The notes beneath the pieces were generated by a model that ran no database searches, was not told the origin of the DNA, and saw nothing but the letters and a program-made list of their open reading frames with translations. A DNA stretch of 27,279 nt, from NCBI GenBank assembly GCA_002343455.1, contig DDSR01000446.1:44028-71306 (forward strand), read 5' to 3'. The translations under genes and the position numbers were made by a program. Below, piece by piece: positions 1-8,004 of the stretch; positions within the stretch are counted from its first letter, which is position 1; each line of letters begins with the position of its first letter. The stretch comes from Deltaproteobacteria bacterium UBA2385. GTDB taxonomy: Bacteria; Myxococcota_A; UBA796; UBA2385.

Positions 1-2
1 CC

Positions 3-125
3 CGCCGCTCCGACCTGCTGGTCCTGGGCAGCACCGGCCGCACCGGGCTGGCCCGCCTCGTGATGGGCAGCACCGCGGAGGATCTGATCGCGACCTGCCC
101 GGTCAACACCCTCGTCGTGCACTGA
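3..125 (+). CDS. Universal stress protein (UspA family), C-terminal fragment
   Basis: The last 40 residues of a protein whose start lies outside the window. The tail reads LVLGSTGRTGLARLVMGSTA and then a hydrophobic end, TLVVH. The G-(2)x-G-(9)x-G-S/T nucleotide-binding signature and the terminal beta strand are typical of the ATP-binding UspA subgroup. This motif binds the phosphates of ATP in UspA family members; the stress role is family knowledge only. The stop codon is 4 nt before the next start, so the two genes are probably cotranscribed. Confidence 0.85.
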   Translation, partial: RRSDLLVLGSTGRTGLARLVMGSTAEDLIATCPVNTLVVH

Positions 126-129
126 GCGG

Positions 130-1737
130 ATGCGGCGGGCACTCGCCGCCCTGGTCGCGGGCCTGCTGCTGCTGCTCCTGGCCGGCGTGGTGGCCCGTCA
201 GCTCGCCCTCGCCCGGGTCGAGGCGGTCCTGCGAGCCCGCGGGGTGGAGTGGGGCCAACGCCGCAGCACGCTCGCCAGCGCCACCTGGGTCGAGCTCCGC
301 GGGCCTGGCGTTCAGCTCGACCGGCTGGAGCTGAGCGCCCTGCCGCAGCCCACCGTGCAGCTCGACGGGCTGACCATCGAGCTCGACGCGCTGCCGCTGG
401 ACACCGTGGATCCCGATCCCCTCACCCCGGACACGCCACCCGGCGGGGCCGGCGTAGGGCTGACACCGAGCGCGGTGGGGGTCCGAGATCTGAGCCTGCG
501 CTGGAGGGGCGAGACCGTGCTCAGCGGGCTCTCCGGGAGCCTGCTGCCCGAGGTGGATCTGCGAGGCCCCGACGGGACCGTCCGCCGGGTCGAGGGGCGC
601 TGGCAGGGCCAGCTTCGGCGCCGCATCAGCCTGGGCCCGCTGCGGGCCAGCGTCGACCTCAGCGTGCAGCAGGATGGGGAGACCGTGCTGCGCTTCGAGG
701 CCCGAAGCGACGACCTGGTCGTCGAGCACCCACTGCTGGCCTCGGCCCCCGTCGGGCCCTGGTCGGCCGGGCTGCGAGGCAGCTGGGATCGAAGCTCCGG
801 CGAGCTGCTGGCCGAGGCCGAGCTCAACGGCTTGCAGGCCACCGTCCGGGGCACCCTGCAGCCCGGCCCGCTCGCCGCCCGGCTGGAGCTCCAGGCGGAC
901 GAGCTGGCCTTCGCCGAGGTGATCGCGCTCTTCGGCGAGCAGATCCCCGAGGCGCGCCGGGCCCGCTGCGATGGCCGGCTGGGGATCAGCCTGGAGCTGA
1001 GCGGGCCACCGCTGGCCTGGTCGGCTCGCCCCTCGGCCGAGGACCTGGCCTGCGAGGGCCTGCTGCACGACGCCGACGCCTTGCGCAGCGGGACGGTGCG
1101 CTGGCGGGCTCGCCAGGCCGACGGCTCCCCCATGGTCGCCAGCACCGGCCCCGGCCAGCCCGGCTTCACCCCCTGGCTGGACGGTCAGCGCCTGGCAGAC
1201 GCCTTCATCGCCTCCGAGGACATCCGCTTCCTCTCGCACCCCGGCTACGATCTCGCCGCCATCCAGGAGGCCATCGACGAGGCCGCCGCAGGCGAGGAGC
1301 GTCCCCGCGGGGGCAGCACCATCACCCAGCAGCTCGCCAAGAACCTCTACACCGGCGACGACCGCACGCTGGTGCGCAAGCTGCGCGAGCTGATGTACAG
1401 CCTGGACCTGGAGGCCTCGCTCAGCAAGCGGCACATCCTCCAGCTCTACATCAACATCGTCGAGCTGGGCCCCGATCTGCACGGCGTCGGACCGGCCGCC
1501 GACCTCTACTTCGCCAAGGACGCCCGCGGCCTCTCCGACAAGGAGGCCGCCTTCCTGGCCACCCTGTTGCCCTCGCCCGTCAGCGGACATGGCCGCGCCA
1601 GCCAGGGCCGAGTCTCCGAGGCGAAGATCGAGGCCATCCTCTCCACCATGGAGCGCGCCCGGATGCGCAGCCCCGAGCAGATCGCGGCGGCACGGCGCCA
1701 GCGGCTGGTCCTGCTGGTGCAACCGCCGGCCCCCTGA
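130..1737 (+). CDS. Membrane-anchored GT51 peptidoglycan glycosyltransferase with long N-terminal extension
   Basis: A 535-residue protein. Residues 5-23 form one hydrophobic segment, a membrane anchor or signal anchor. Residues 30-330 are a beta-rich, AsmA-like periplasmic stretch without a motif I can name. Residues 345-490 are a GT51 domain, the fold that polymerises lipid II into glycan strands. All main motifs are visible: EDIRFLSHPG with the first catalytic Glu at 363, RGGSTITQQ at 393-401, RKLRE with the second Glu at 420, and KRHILQLYIN at 433-442. There is no transpeptidase domain, so this is a monofunctional enzyme of the MtgA type, but roughly twice the usual MtgA length because of the extension. 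It starts 4 nt after the UspA stop. The GT51 call is firm. The AsmA-like description of the N-terminal part rests only on its general character. Confidence 0.85.
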   Translation: MRRALAALVAGLLLLLLAGVVARQLALARVEAVLRARGVEWGQRRSTLASATWVELRGPGVQLDRLELSALPQPTVQLDGLTIELDALPLDTVDPDPLTPDTPPGGAGVGLTPSAVGVRDLSLRWRGETVLSGLSGSLLPEVDLRGPDGTVRRVEGRWQGQLRRRISLGPLRASVDLSVQQDGETVLRFEARSDDLVVEHPLLASAPVGPWSAGLRGSWDRSSGELLAEAELNGLQATVRGTLQPGPLAARLELQADELAFAEVIALFGEQIPEARRARCDGRLGISLELSGPPLAWSARPSAEDLACEGLLHDADALRSGTVRWRARQADGSPMVASTGPGQPGFTPWLDGQRLADAFIASEDIRFLSHPGYDLAAIQEAIDEAAAGEERPRGGSTITQQLAKNLYTGDDRTLVRKLRELMYSLDLEASLSKRHILQLYINIVELGPDLHGVGPAADLYFAKDARGLSDKEAAFLATLLPSPVSGHGRASQGRVSEAKIEAILSTMERARMRSPEQIAAARRQRLVLLVQPPAP

Positions 1738-1746
1738 AAGCTCTCC

Positions 1747-1775
1747 TTGTGAAAGCGGTCCCGGCTCGTTAGTCG
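1747..1775 (+). promoter_or_regulatory. Candidate sigma70-type promoter of infA
   Basis: TTGTGA at 1747-1752, a 17-nt spacer, and TAGTCG at 1770-1775. Transcription would start near 1782, just ahead of the GGAGG ribosome site at 1785-1789. The -35 box is fair. The -10 box is weak, but shares the core TTAGTC with sequences upstream of two other genes in the window. Confidence 0.35.
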
Positions 1776-1793
1776 CGCCGACCTGGAGGGCGT

Positions 1794-2012
1794 GTGGCTG
1801 GCGACGATCTGATTCCGGTAGAAGGCGAGATTGTGGAGGTGTTCCCCGGCGGGGCCTTCCTCGTGCGGACCGAAGCCGGCACCGATGTGCATGCGCACCT
1901 CTCTGGCAAGCTTCGCCGGTACCGCATCCGCGTGGTGCTGGGCGACAAGGTCACGGTCGAGGTCAGCCCCTACGACCTCAGCAAGGGCCGGATCACCTAC
2001 CGGCACAAGTAG
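1794..2012 (+). CDS. infA: Translation initiation factor IF-1
   Basis: A 72-residue single OB-fold protein, the normal IF-1 length. It binds the ribosomal A site on the 30S subunit and helps IF-2 and IF-3 set up initiation. The sequence carries the family hallmarks AHLSGKLRRYRIRVVLGDKV and the near-invariant end VSPYDLSKGRITYR. The start is GTG, which places the N-terminus (MAGDDLIPVEGEI) in register with other IF-1 proteins. GGAGG lies 4 nt upstream. The gene stands alone between a cell-wall gene and a Tad-type cluster, not in a ribosomal-protein operon. Confidence 0.97.
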   Translation: MAGDDLIPVEGEIVEVFPGGAFLVRTEAGTDVHAHLSGKLRRYRIRVVLGDKVTVEVSPYDLSKGRITYRHK

Positions 2013-2066
2013 GCGCGGCTCGGGGGATGACCCGGGACCGGGATGGCCCGGAACTTGCGAGCCCCA

Positions 2067-2092
2067 CTTCGGTGTGTAGGTAGCCACCGAAG
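2067..2092 (+). terminator. Perfect 8-bp hairpin between infA and the Tad cluster
   Basis: CTTCGGTG at 2067-2074 pairs perfectly with CACCGAAG at 2085-2092 across a 10-nt loop. It lies 54 nt after infA and ends 2 nt before the Shine-Dalgarno of the next gene. No U-tract follows. It could be a terminator of infA or a structure controlling access to the next ribosome site; sequence alone cannot decide. Confidence 0.4.
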
Positions 2093-2094
2093 GC

Positions 2095-2100
2095 GGAGGT
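2095..2100 (+). promoter_or_regulatory. Shine-Dalgarno GGAGGT fixing the TadG-like start
   Basis: GGAGGT ends 4 nt before ATG 2105. A possible GTG start at 2099 overlaps this site and would have no ribosome site of its own, so ATG 2105 is preferred. Confidence 0.7.
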
Positions 2101-2104
2101 GCTC

Positions 2105-3247
2105 ATGCATCGCTCCGATCAACCTCGCCGCGGGAACGTGCTGGTCATCGCAGCCGTCTCCTTCACGGTGCTCTGCGGCTTCGCCGCGCTGGTCATCGAC
2201 CTCGGCTACCTCGGTGTGGTCGAGTCGCAGCTCCGGACGGCGGCCGATGCAGGCTCCCTGGCCGGCGCGCGGCGGCTCGACGGCACGGTCGATGGCCTCG
2301 ACGCGGCGCGCAACACGGCGGTGGTCCTCGCCGCGGAGAACCCGGCCAACGGGGAGACCGTGGTCCTGGACGCCAACCCGTCCAACGACGCCGCTGGCGA
2401 CGTCGTGCTGGGGATCTGGGCCGACGAGAGCTTCACCCCCTCGCTCGATCCCTTGCAGGTCAACGCGGTCCAGGTGGTGGCGCGGGATCTTGATCTGGCC
2501 CCCTTCTTCTCCAAGGTCTCGTTCGGGATCGACAGCCTGGGGGCGCAGGTTCGGAGCGTCGCCGTCGCTGGCCAGAAGGTGGGAGCGGGCGAGGTGCCCT
2601 GGTACCTGCCCTTCGGGCTGCCCGACTGCCTGTTCGACACCTACAGCGACGAAGGCCTGCAAGACATCAGCTTCGTGCTGAGCCCGCCGGGGACCGACAA
2701 CACCGGGTGGGCCTCCATCGCCGGCTCGCCCACCGCAAGCTGGGTGCGCGACCACTTCGCGGCGATCACCCCTTGCATGGTCGAGTGGGCCAACACCGGC
2801 GGGGTGGAGGAGCCCTGCGCCTCGGTCACGATCGACGACACGGTGGCGCTCAACAACGGCGAGCAGGCCTCGGGGCTGCACTACATCGCCAACAGCATCG
2901 GCGCGAACGGCGTCCCCTGGGAGAGCGACCTGTGGGGCACGCTGCCTCCTCAGCAGCCCAAGAGCGCCATCCCCACCGCCCACTACGGTCACGTCTATGT
3001 CGGGCCCATCCCCGTCTTCGACTCGGGCCCCTCGTATTGCACCGGCAGCGGAGGGAGCTGGAACACCGTCGAGGGGGTCGAGTTCTTCGTCTGGGCCGTC
3101 CTCTATGACGTCGTCAACGCGGGCGGCGCGGCAGACAAGACCGTGTACCTGCGCCTGGACCTCGACTCGATCTACGACGTCGGCGACTGGCCTGGAGGCA
3201 GCCACCACGGCGTGACGACCACGACCCCACCCGCGCTCGTGCAGTGA
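2105..3247 (+). CDS. TadG-like Tad/Flp pilus-assembly protein
   Basis: A 380-residue protein with one hydrophobic segment at about residues 11-33, following the positively charged HRSDQPRRGN. It is followed by the TadG-type signature QLRTAADAGSLAGARRL. The rest is a large extracytoplasmic region with several cysteines and no motif I recognise. TadG and related proteins sit in the envelope of Tad pilus systems with a single N-terminal helix; exact roles vary. It begins a tight cluster with two TadE-like genes, 9 nt before the first. No TadA ATPase, RcpA secretin, prepilin peptidase or Flp pilin gene is in the window, so this may be a satellite of a Tad locus elsewhere or a Tad-derived envelope complex. 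The TadE/G-family assignment is good; the function is inferred. Confidence 0.75.
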   Translation: MHRSDQPRRGNVLVIAAVSFTVLCGFAALVIDLGYLGVVESQLRTAADAGSLAGARRLDGTVDGLDAARNTAVVLAAENPANGETVVLDANPSNDAAGDVVLGIWADESFTPSLDPLQVNAVQVVARDLDLAPFFSKVSFGIDSLGAQVRSVAVAGQKVGAGEVPWYLPFGLPDCLFDTYSDEGLQDISFVLSPPGTDNTGWASIAGSPTASWVRDHFAAITPCMVEWANTGGVEEPCASVTIDDTVALNNGEQASGLHYIANSIGANGVPWESDLWGTLPPQQPKSAIPTAHYGHVYVGPIPVFDSGPSYCTGSGGSWNTVEGVEFFVWAVLYDVVNAGGAADKTVYLRLDLDSIYDVGDWPGGSHHGVTTTTPPALVQ

Positions 3248-3256
3248 GGAGCCGCC

Positions 3257-3649
3257 ATGATCAACCGGAGCCGACGAGCGAACACGGCCATTGAGGTGGC
3301 GCTGACCCTCCCGCTCTTCGCGACGCTGCTGGCGGGCGTCTTGGAGTGGGGCCTGGCCCAGCCACGGCAGACCCTGGTCGAACACTGCGCCCGCGACGCG
3401 GCGCGGCTTGGCGCGCTCACGAAGGCTACGGACGACCCGGTAGGCCTGGCTACCGGCCGAGCCCGTGAACGCCTCGCCGAGGCCGGCTTCGATGTCGACG
3501 CGGCGGCCATCTCCGCCCAGGTGCTGGGCAGCGCGGCCGGCCAGCTGATCGCCGTCGAGATCAGCATCCCCTATCCGCCGCTGCTGGGCCTGATCCCCAC
3601 CAACGCGACGCTGGAAGGCACGGCCCGGATGCGCCTGGAGGACCAATGA
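3257..3649 (+). CDS. TadE-like minor pseudopilin (first copy)
   Basis: A 130-residue protein with the TadE layout: a short basic N-terminus, then a hydrophobic helix beginning NTAIEVALTLPLFATLLAGV with the conserved Glu near its start, then a small soluble domain. TadE proteins are minor pseudopilins with a single membrane helix. GAGGAG at 3246-3251 lies upstream of the ATG and overlaps the previous stop. The last codon overlaps the start of the next gene (ATGA), so the pair is translationally coupled. Confidence 0.8.
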   Translation: MINRSRRANTAIEVALTLPLFATLLAGVLEWGLAQPRQTLVEHCARDAARLGALTKATDDPVGLATGRARERLAEAGFDVDAAAISAQVLGSAAGQLIAVEISIPYPPLLGLIPTNATLEGTARMRLEDQ

Positions 3650-4104
3650 TCCGTCGGAGCTCACAGGGAAGAGAGTCGGGGTCCCCCGGATGCGGCGGTC
3701 CCCGCCGGAGAGGCAACGCCGCGGTCGAGTTCGCCCTGGCCGGGATGCTCCTGCTGGTCCTGCTGATGGGCTTGATGGAGTGGGGATGGACCCTGTACCA
3801 CTGGTTCGGCCTGCAGCGGGCCAGCCAGGCCGGGGCCCGGCTGGCGGCCGTGACCGACACCGCCAGCGACCCGGAGCTCTCCGCGAGAGCCGCCGTCGAG
3901 GCCGCCCTCCGCCAGTGGGGGATCGACCCGACCAATGTTCGTGTGGACACCCGGCTCAGCGGCGAGACCGGGGCGCGGGTAGTGACCGTCGAGGTCACCT
4001 TGGAAGAGGCAGCCCTGATCGGTTTGCTGCCCACCCCCGATCGGTCCGTGGCGCTGGCCAGCCAGCACTACGAAGAGGTCCTGCCCCCTCAGGTCGAGCC
4101 CTGA
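3646..4104 (+). CDS. TadE-like minor pseudopilin (second copy)
   Basis: A 152-residue protein. A longer basic leader of about 22 residues precedes GNAAVEFALAGMLLLVLLMG, the TadE helix with its conserved Glu. The following soluble part (QASQAGARLAAVTDTA onward) matches the layout of the preceding gene, which suggests an old duplication. ATG 3646 overlaps the upstream stop by 4 nt. It is the last gene of the cluster and converges with the sulfatase-fold gene across 75 bp. Confidence 0.8.
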   Translation: MIRRSSQGRESGSPGCGGPRRRGNAAVEFALAGMLLLVLLMGLMEWGWTLYHWFGLQRASQAGARLAAVTDTASDPELSARAAVEAALRQWGIDPTNVRVDTRLSGETGARVVTVEVTLEEAALIGLLPTPDRSVALASQHYEEVLPPQVEP

Positions 4105-4167
4105 GGTGCTGGTGGGAATGGCACAGGCCCCCGTGTGAAAGGGCACGGTCCGTGGCTCCGCTGCCGT

Positions 4168-4179
4168 GGGGGGCCCCCC
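4168..4179. repeat. GGGGGGCCCCCC palindrome between convergent genes
   Basis: A perfect 12-bp G/C palindrome touching the stop codon of the minus-strand gene at 4180-4182. It has no loop as written, so a hairpin would open the centre. It may help end transcription from both sides; no U-tract is visible. Confidence 0.3.
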
Positions 4180-6636
4180 CTACTCCACATACCCCAGCGC
4201 TCTGAGGTCCTCGTTGACCTCGGCGTCGACGCCGGACAGGGCGGGGAGCGTTGCCGATGGCACCGGGACCCGGGCGTAGTCCACGGTCAGGGTCCGCCCA
4301 CCCGAGCGCCCACGCAGCAGGGGACGGGGCTGGCCGTCCCAGGGTGGGGGCCAGTTGGGCCCCGGCACCAGGGAGAGCTCGACCCGCGCGCTGCGGTGCT
4401 GGACCGTCCCGGTGATGGACGGGATGGCCTGCTCCAGGGGCAGGTTCGGCAAGACGTAGACCTCGCGCTCGGAGCGCGCGCGGCCCTGCCAGACGATGGA
4501 CACCTCGCTGTCGACGCGGGTGTTGACCTCGACCTCGCTCAGCCCCATGGGGTCCTCGGCCGCCCATGCCTGGCGGACGCCGCCGGGCACCTGCAGGACC
4601 ACCTGCAGCTCGCGCTCGGAGTTGCTGCGGCTGGGCACGAGGCGCAGCACCGTCGCCACCTCCATGCCCAGGGCGTCGACCATCGCCTCGGTCAGGCCCG
4701 GCAGCAGCGCCTTCTTCAGCGGGAAGACGTCGGCTCGCTCCTTGGCGTCGGCGGAGAGGGCGTAGAGCTCCTCGGCGCCTCGCCCCGTGATGAGCTTGGT
4801 GCCCTGGTGGGCCACGCCCCAGAGCCGCTCCCCGTAGAGCAGGCGCCCGAAGCCGATCGGGCGCTGCGCGAAGGCCTCCGCGGCGCTGCCGTCGAGCAGG
4901 TCTTGGAGCGGCCGGCCGTCCATCCCGGCGGTGGAGAGCCCCATATGGGTGGCCAGCGTCGGCGCGAGGTCGAGCAGGCTGACCGGCTGTGAATACCGAC
5001 CGGAGGCGATGCCGGGGCCGGAGACGACCAGGGGAACGGCCAGCAGCTCGTCGTAGAGGCTGTGGCCATGCTCGAACTCGCCGTGCTCCCAGAACTCCTC
5101 CCCGTGGTCCGAGAGGACGACGACCAGGTCCTGGGGGCGGAGCTCGCGCAAGAAGCCGCCGAGCTGGTCGTCGATCCAGGCGATGTTGTTGTCGTAGCGG
5201 TCTCGCACATAGCCGAGCTCGTCTGCCCCCAGACGCTCTTCGGCGTCGAGCACATGGCGCCGCACGAAGCGTTCAGGGCCGAGACCGGCCGGCTGCTCGC
5301 CCGCGAAGCGGTGTCGGAAGGCGCGCGGCTCGTTGTAGGGCAGGTGCGCGTCCATCAGGTGTACGACGAGCAGGGAGGGCTGATCGGCGACCGAGTCCAG
5401 CCAGGCGCGGGCCCGTCGCAGCTGCAGGTTGGCCCGCGGCAGGTTCAGGAAGCGGTGCAGCCCCCAGCCCCGATCCATCTCGAAGGTGCTGGAGAGGTAG
5501 ATGTTCCCAGCCAGGAAGGCGGTGGCCCAGCCCTGCGCGGCGGCCTGCTCCTGCAGGGTGCGCACCTCGGACCAGCGCTCGGGCTGGGCCCCGGTGAACA
5601 TCGCGCGGGCGGTCGGCAGGGTCCAGGGGGCCACCGAGCGCGCCCCCTCGAAGACGGCTGCGCCCTCGGCCCAGGCGTCGAGGTTGGGGCTGGTCTGGCG
5701 GTGGTAGCCGTAGAGGGAGAGGGCGTCGCGGCGCAGGGTGTCGACGAAGACGACGACGACGCGCGGCGGCGTCTCCTGGGGCACACGGATGATCGGGCTG
5801 GCCAGGAAGAGGTAGTCCAGGCGGTTGTCGGCGTCGGCCTCGCTCTGGAAGCTGAGCTGGACCTGCTGACCGGCCCAGCGATCGAGGTCCAGGCGCAGGC
5901 GCTTCTCGGTGATCCCCTCGATCCGCCGACGGCTGAGGAGCTCGCCGTTGATCCGCACGGCGAGGGTGACGCCGTCGCTCTCGCCCTGGGGGTCGTGCAC
6001 TTCGGGCGGGACCAGGCGCGGGCCGAGCTCCAGCACCGCACCCACGGGGACGACGAGGCGGAAGCTGAGGGCTCCTGGCGCCGGCAGGAAGAGCCCGGAC
6101 TCGGTGGTGTCGCCGACCTGGACGCTGCGGAAGACGAATTCCGCGTCCGAGCCCGTGAAGGCCTCCCGCTGCAGCGCCCGCTCCCGCCCCAGGGAGGCAT
6201 CGTAGCGAAGCCCGTACTCCCCCGGCTTGGGGGGGCCCTCGGAGGCCTTTCGTTTCACCCGCAGAGCGCTCGAGGTGAACTCCCAGGATCCGGCCCTGTC
6301 GGCATAGACCTGCCGGGGGCGGTGCCCCAGGCTGCTGGCCTCGGACCAGTCCTGGTCGGCCTTCCGGCGCACCACCTCCATGCCCTCGGGCGCGGCGGTG
6401 AAGACCAGGGTCCGCGGTCGGACGGGCAGCTCGACCTGCCAGGTCCGCACTCCCTTGCCGGAGGCGACCAGCCGCCACCGGCCGTCGACCGGGATCACCC
6501 CCTCGGGAAGGTGCTCGCGGCTATGCGGCGGGAGCTCCACCGAGGAGAGGAGCTCGGGCCGGTGCCAGAGCACGACGGCCTCTTGAGCGCGCGCCGGCGA
6601 CGAGTTCAGCAGAGTGATGAGCGCCCCGATGAACAC
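4180..6636 (-). CDS. Exported alkaline-phosphatase/sulfatase-fold hydrolase with Thr at the nucleophile position
   Basis: An 818-residue protein. GTG 6636 gives a signal peptide ending near PARAQ; GGGAG lies just upstream. Residues 20-290 form a beta-rich N-terminal region. Residues 292-640 form the sulfatase domain: VVVVFVDTLRRDALSLYGYHR with metal ligand Asp299, APWTLPTARAMFTG at 336-349, and SDHGEEFWEHGEFEHGHS with Asp510-His511. Formylglycine sulfatases have C/S-x-P-x-R here; this protein has Thr339-Leu-Pro-Thr-Ala, so the formylglycine site and its Arg are missing. Thr is the nucleophile in LtaS-type phosphotransferases of the same superfamily. The true substrate is unknown, and sulfate ester is doubtful. 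Residues 660-800 form another beta-rich region. The gene starts 21 nt after the metalloprotease stop and is the last of a three-gene operon. Confidence 0.8.
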   Translation of the reverse strand: MFIGALITLLNSSPARAQEAVVLWHRPELLSSVELPPHSREHLPEGVIPVDGRWRLVASGKGVRTWQVELPVRPRTLVFTAAPEGMEVVRRKADQDWSEASSLGHRPRQVYADRAGSWEFTSSALRVKRKASEGPPKPGEYGLRYDASLGRERALQREAFTGSDAEFVFRSVQVGDTTESGLFLPAPGALSFRLVVPVGAVLELGPRLVPPEVHDPQGESDGVTLAVRINGELLSRRRIEGITEKRLRLDLDRWAGQQVQLSFQSEADADNRLDYLFLASPIIRVPQETPPRVVVVFVDTLRRDALSLYGYHRQTSPNLDAWAEGAAVFEGARSVAPWTLPTARAMFTGAQPERWSEVRTLQEQAAAQGWATAFLAGNIYLSSTFEMDRGWGLHRFLNLPRANLQLRRARAWLDSVADQPSLLVVHLMDAHLPYNEPRAFRHRFAGEQPAGLGPERFVRRHVLDAEERLGADELGYVRDRYDNNIAWIDDQLGGFLRELRPQDLVVVLSDHGEEFWEHGEFEHGHSLYDELLAVPLVVSGPGIASGRYSQPVSLLDLAPTLATHMGLSTAGMDGRPLQDLLDGSAAEAFAQRPIGFGRLLYGERLWGVAHQGTKLITGRGAEELYALSADAKERADVFPLKKALLPGLTEAMVDALGMEVATVLRLVPSRSNSERELQVVLQVPGGVRQAWAAEDPMGLSEVEVNTRVDSEVSIVWQGRARSEREVYVLPNLPLEQAIPSITGTVQHRSARVELSLVPGPNWPPPWDGQPRPLLRGRSGGRTLTVDYARVPVPSATLPALSGVDAEVNEDLRALGYVE

Positions 6637-6657
6637 GAAGCTCCCGAGGCTTGAGGC

Positions 6658-8004
6658 TCAGCCGCGGCGACGGCGACGGATCGCGGCACCGAAGGCCATG
6701 CCCAGGCCGAGCAGGCCCGCGGCAGAGGCCGGGATCGCCGAGCAGCCCTTGGACTCCTCACCCACCGTGATCGTCAGGCCCTCGGCCGCGATGCCGCCGG
6801 GGCCGCCCAGGTTGAGCACGACCTCGTATTCGCCGGGCTCGCCGAAGTCGATCTTGGGCGACCAGGCCGCGACGCTCTGGACCAGCTCATCGCCCTTGAA
6901 GACGTCCCACTGGACGCGGTCGATGCAGCCGTAGACGCTGAGGTCGGCCTCGTTGACCATCTGGTAGGTGTTGTCCTCCACCCACTCGTAGGTGAAGAGA
7001 CCGGCGCTATCGGCGCTGGGCTGCGGCGCCTCGCAGGCCAGGACGAGCGCCGCTTCGCGGTAGGTGTAGGTGAACTCGCCGCACTCGTTGCCACTGCCGT
7101 CGACGTCCAGCGAGACCGTGTACTGGCCCTTGGTCGTGTAGGTGTGGCAGGGGTTGGTCTCGGTCGAGGTGTTGCCGTCGCCGAAGCTCCACAGGATCTC
7201 CAGCTCGGCGCCCTCGGTGCCCTTGGTCTGGAGCTCGAAGCAGACCTCGAGCGGCACGCCGCCGAAACGATCCGAATCGCCGGCCACCACGAAGCTGGCG
7301 TAGGGGCCGTACAGGGCGAGGATGGCCTCGACATCCTGCGTGTCCAGGTCATTCGGCGCGTTGCTGCACGGCGTCCCCGACCAGAACATCGTGGCCGAGT
7401 AGAAGGCAGGGTCGGTGCACTCGTTGTTGTTGACGTCGATCTCTTCGCAGGTGTGGTCGATGCCCCAGTAGTGCCCGAACTCGTGGGTCGCGACGGCCTC
7501 GATGCCGTAGCCGTTCTCCACGCAGTCCCCCGCCTCGATCTGGTCGGCCGTGTACCAGCTGACGTTCTGGCTGAAGACCACGTCGGAGTCGGCAGTGTAG
7601 AAGTAGTAGTTGATGACTCCGGCCTCGTCCGGATCGGGCAAGGTGAAGGCGAACTCACCGGTGGACCGGGAGTAGGTGACGCCCAGGGCGCCGTCGCCGT
7701 TCTGCTCGGCCGGGTCATCGTAGTAGACGGTGTTCATCCCGTCGCTGGCGCTGGCGCCGGAGATCCAGTGCCCCTCGCGCACGCCGAGGTACTCGGCCTC
7801 GAGCTCGGCGCAGGGGGCGTCCCGGTTCCAGGCGTTCATGGACCGGTCCAGGACCTCGACCTGGTACTCGTCTTCGAAGTCCGGGCTGAGGTAGTCCGAC
7901 ATGTACCAGGGGACCGGGAAGTCGTCGCGCTTCCAGACCAGGCCCATGTGGTTCCACGCCAGGGAGGGGGCCGAGACAAGGGCGATGAAGAGGGCGGCGC
8001 TCAT
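6658..8004 (-). CDS. Secreted matrixin-like zinc metalloprotease with PKD domain and MYXO-CTERM-like tail
   Basis: A 448-residue protein. A signal peptide covers residues 1-17 (ends PSLAW). The catalytic domain carries VATHEFGHYWGIDH, the full HExxHxxGxxH metzincin zinc site, at residues 171-184, and a plausible Met-turn, SATMFW, at 203-208. Residues 236-306 look like a PKD domain (WSFGDGN, then HTY-x3-GQYTVSLDV). The C-terminus is GCSAIP, a hydrophobic helix and RRRRRG, the layout of MYXO-CTERM sorting signals, in which the Cys is processed by a myxosortase and the protein reaches the surface. ATG 8004 overlaps the upstream stop (TGATG); a GTG at 8007 is also possible, but GGAG spacing favours ATG. 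It sits mid-operon between an unknown exported protein and the sulfatase-fold enzyme. Confidence 0.88.
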   Translation of the reverse strand: MSAALFIALVSAPSLAWNHMGLVWKRDDFPVPWYMSDYLSPDFEDEYQVEVLDRSMNAWNRDAPCAELEAEYLGVREGHWISGASASDGMNTVYYDDPAEQNGDGALGVTYSRSTGEFAFTLPDPDEAGVINYYFYTADSDVVFSQNVSWYTADQIEAGDCVENGYGIEAVATHEFGHYWGIDHTCEEIDVNNNECTDPAFYSATMFWSGTPCSNAPNDLDTQDVEAILALYGPYASFVVAGDSDRFGGVPLEVCFELQTKGTEGAELEILWSFGDGNTSTETNPCHTYTTKGQYTVSLDVDGSGNECGEFTYTYREAALVLACEAPQPSADSAGLFTYEWVEDNTYQMVNEADLSVYGCIDRVQWDVFKGDELVQSVAAWSPKIDFGEPGEYEVVLNLGGPGGIAAEGLTITVGEESKGCSAIPASAAGLLGLGMAFGAAIRRRRRG

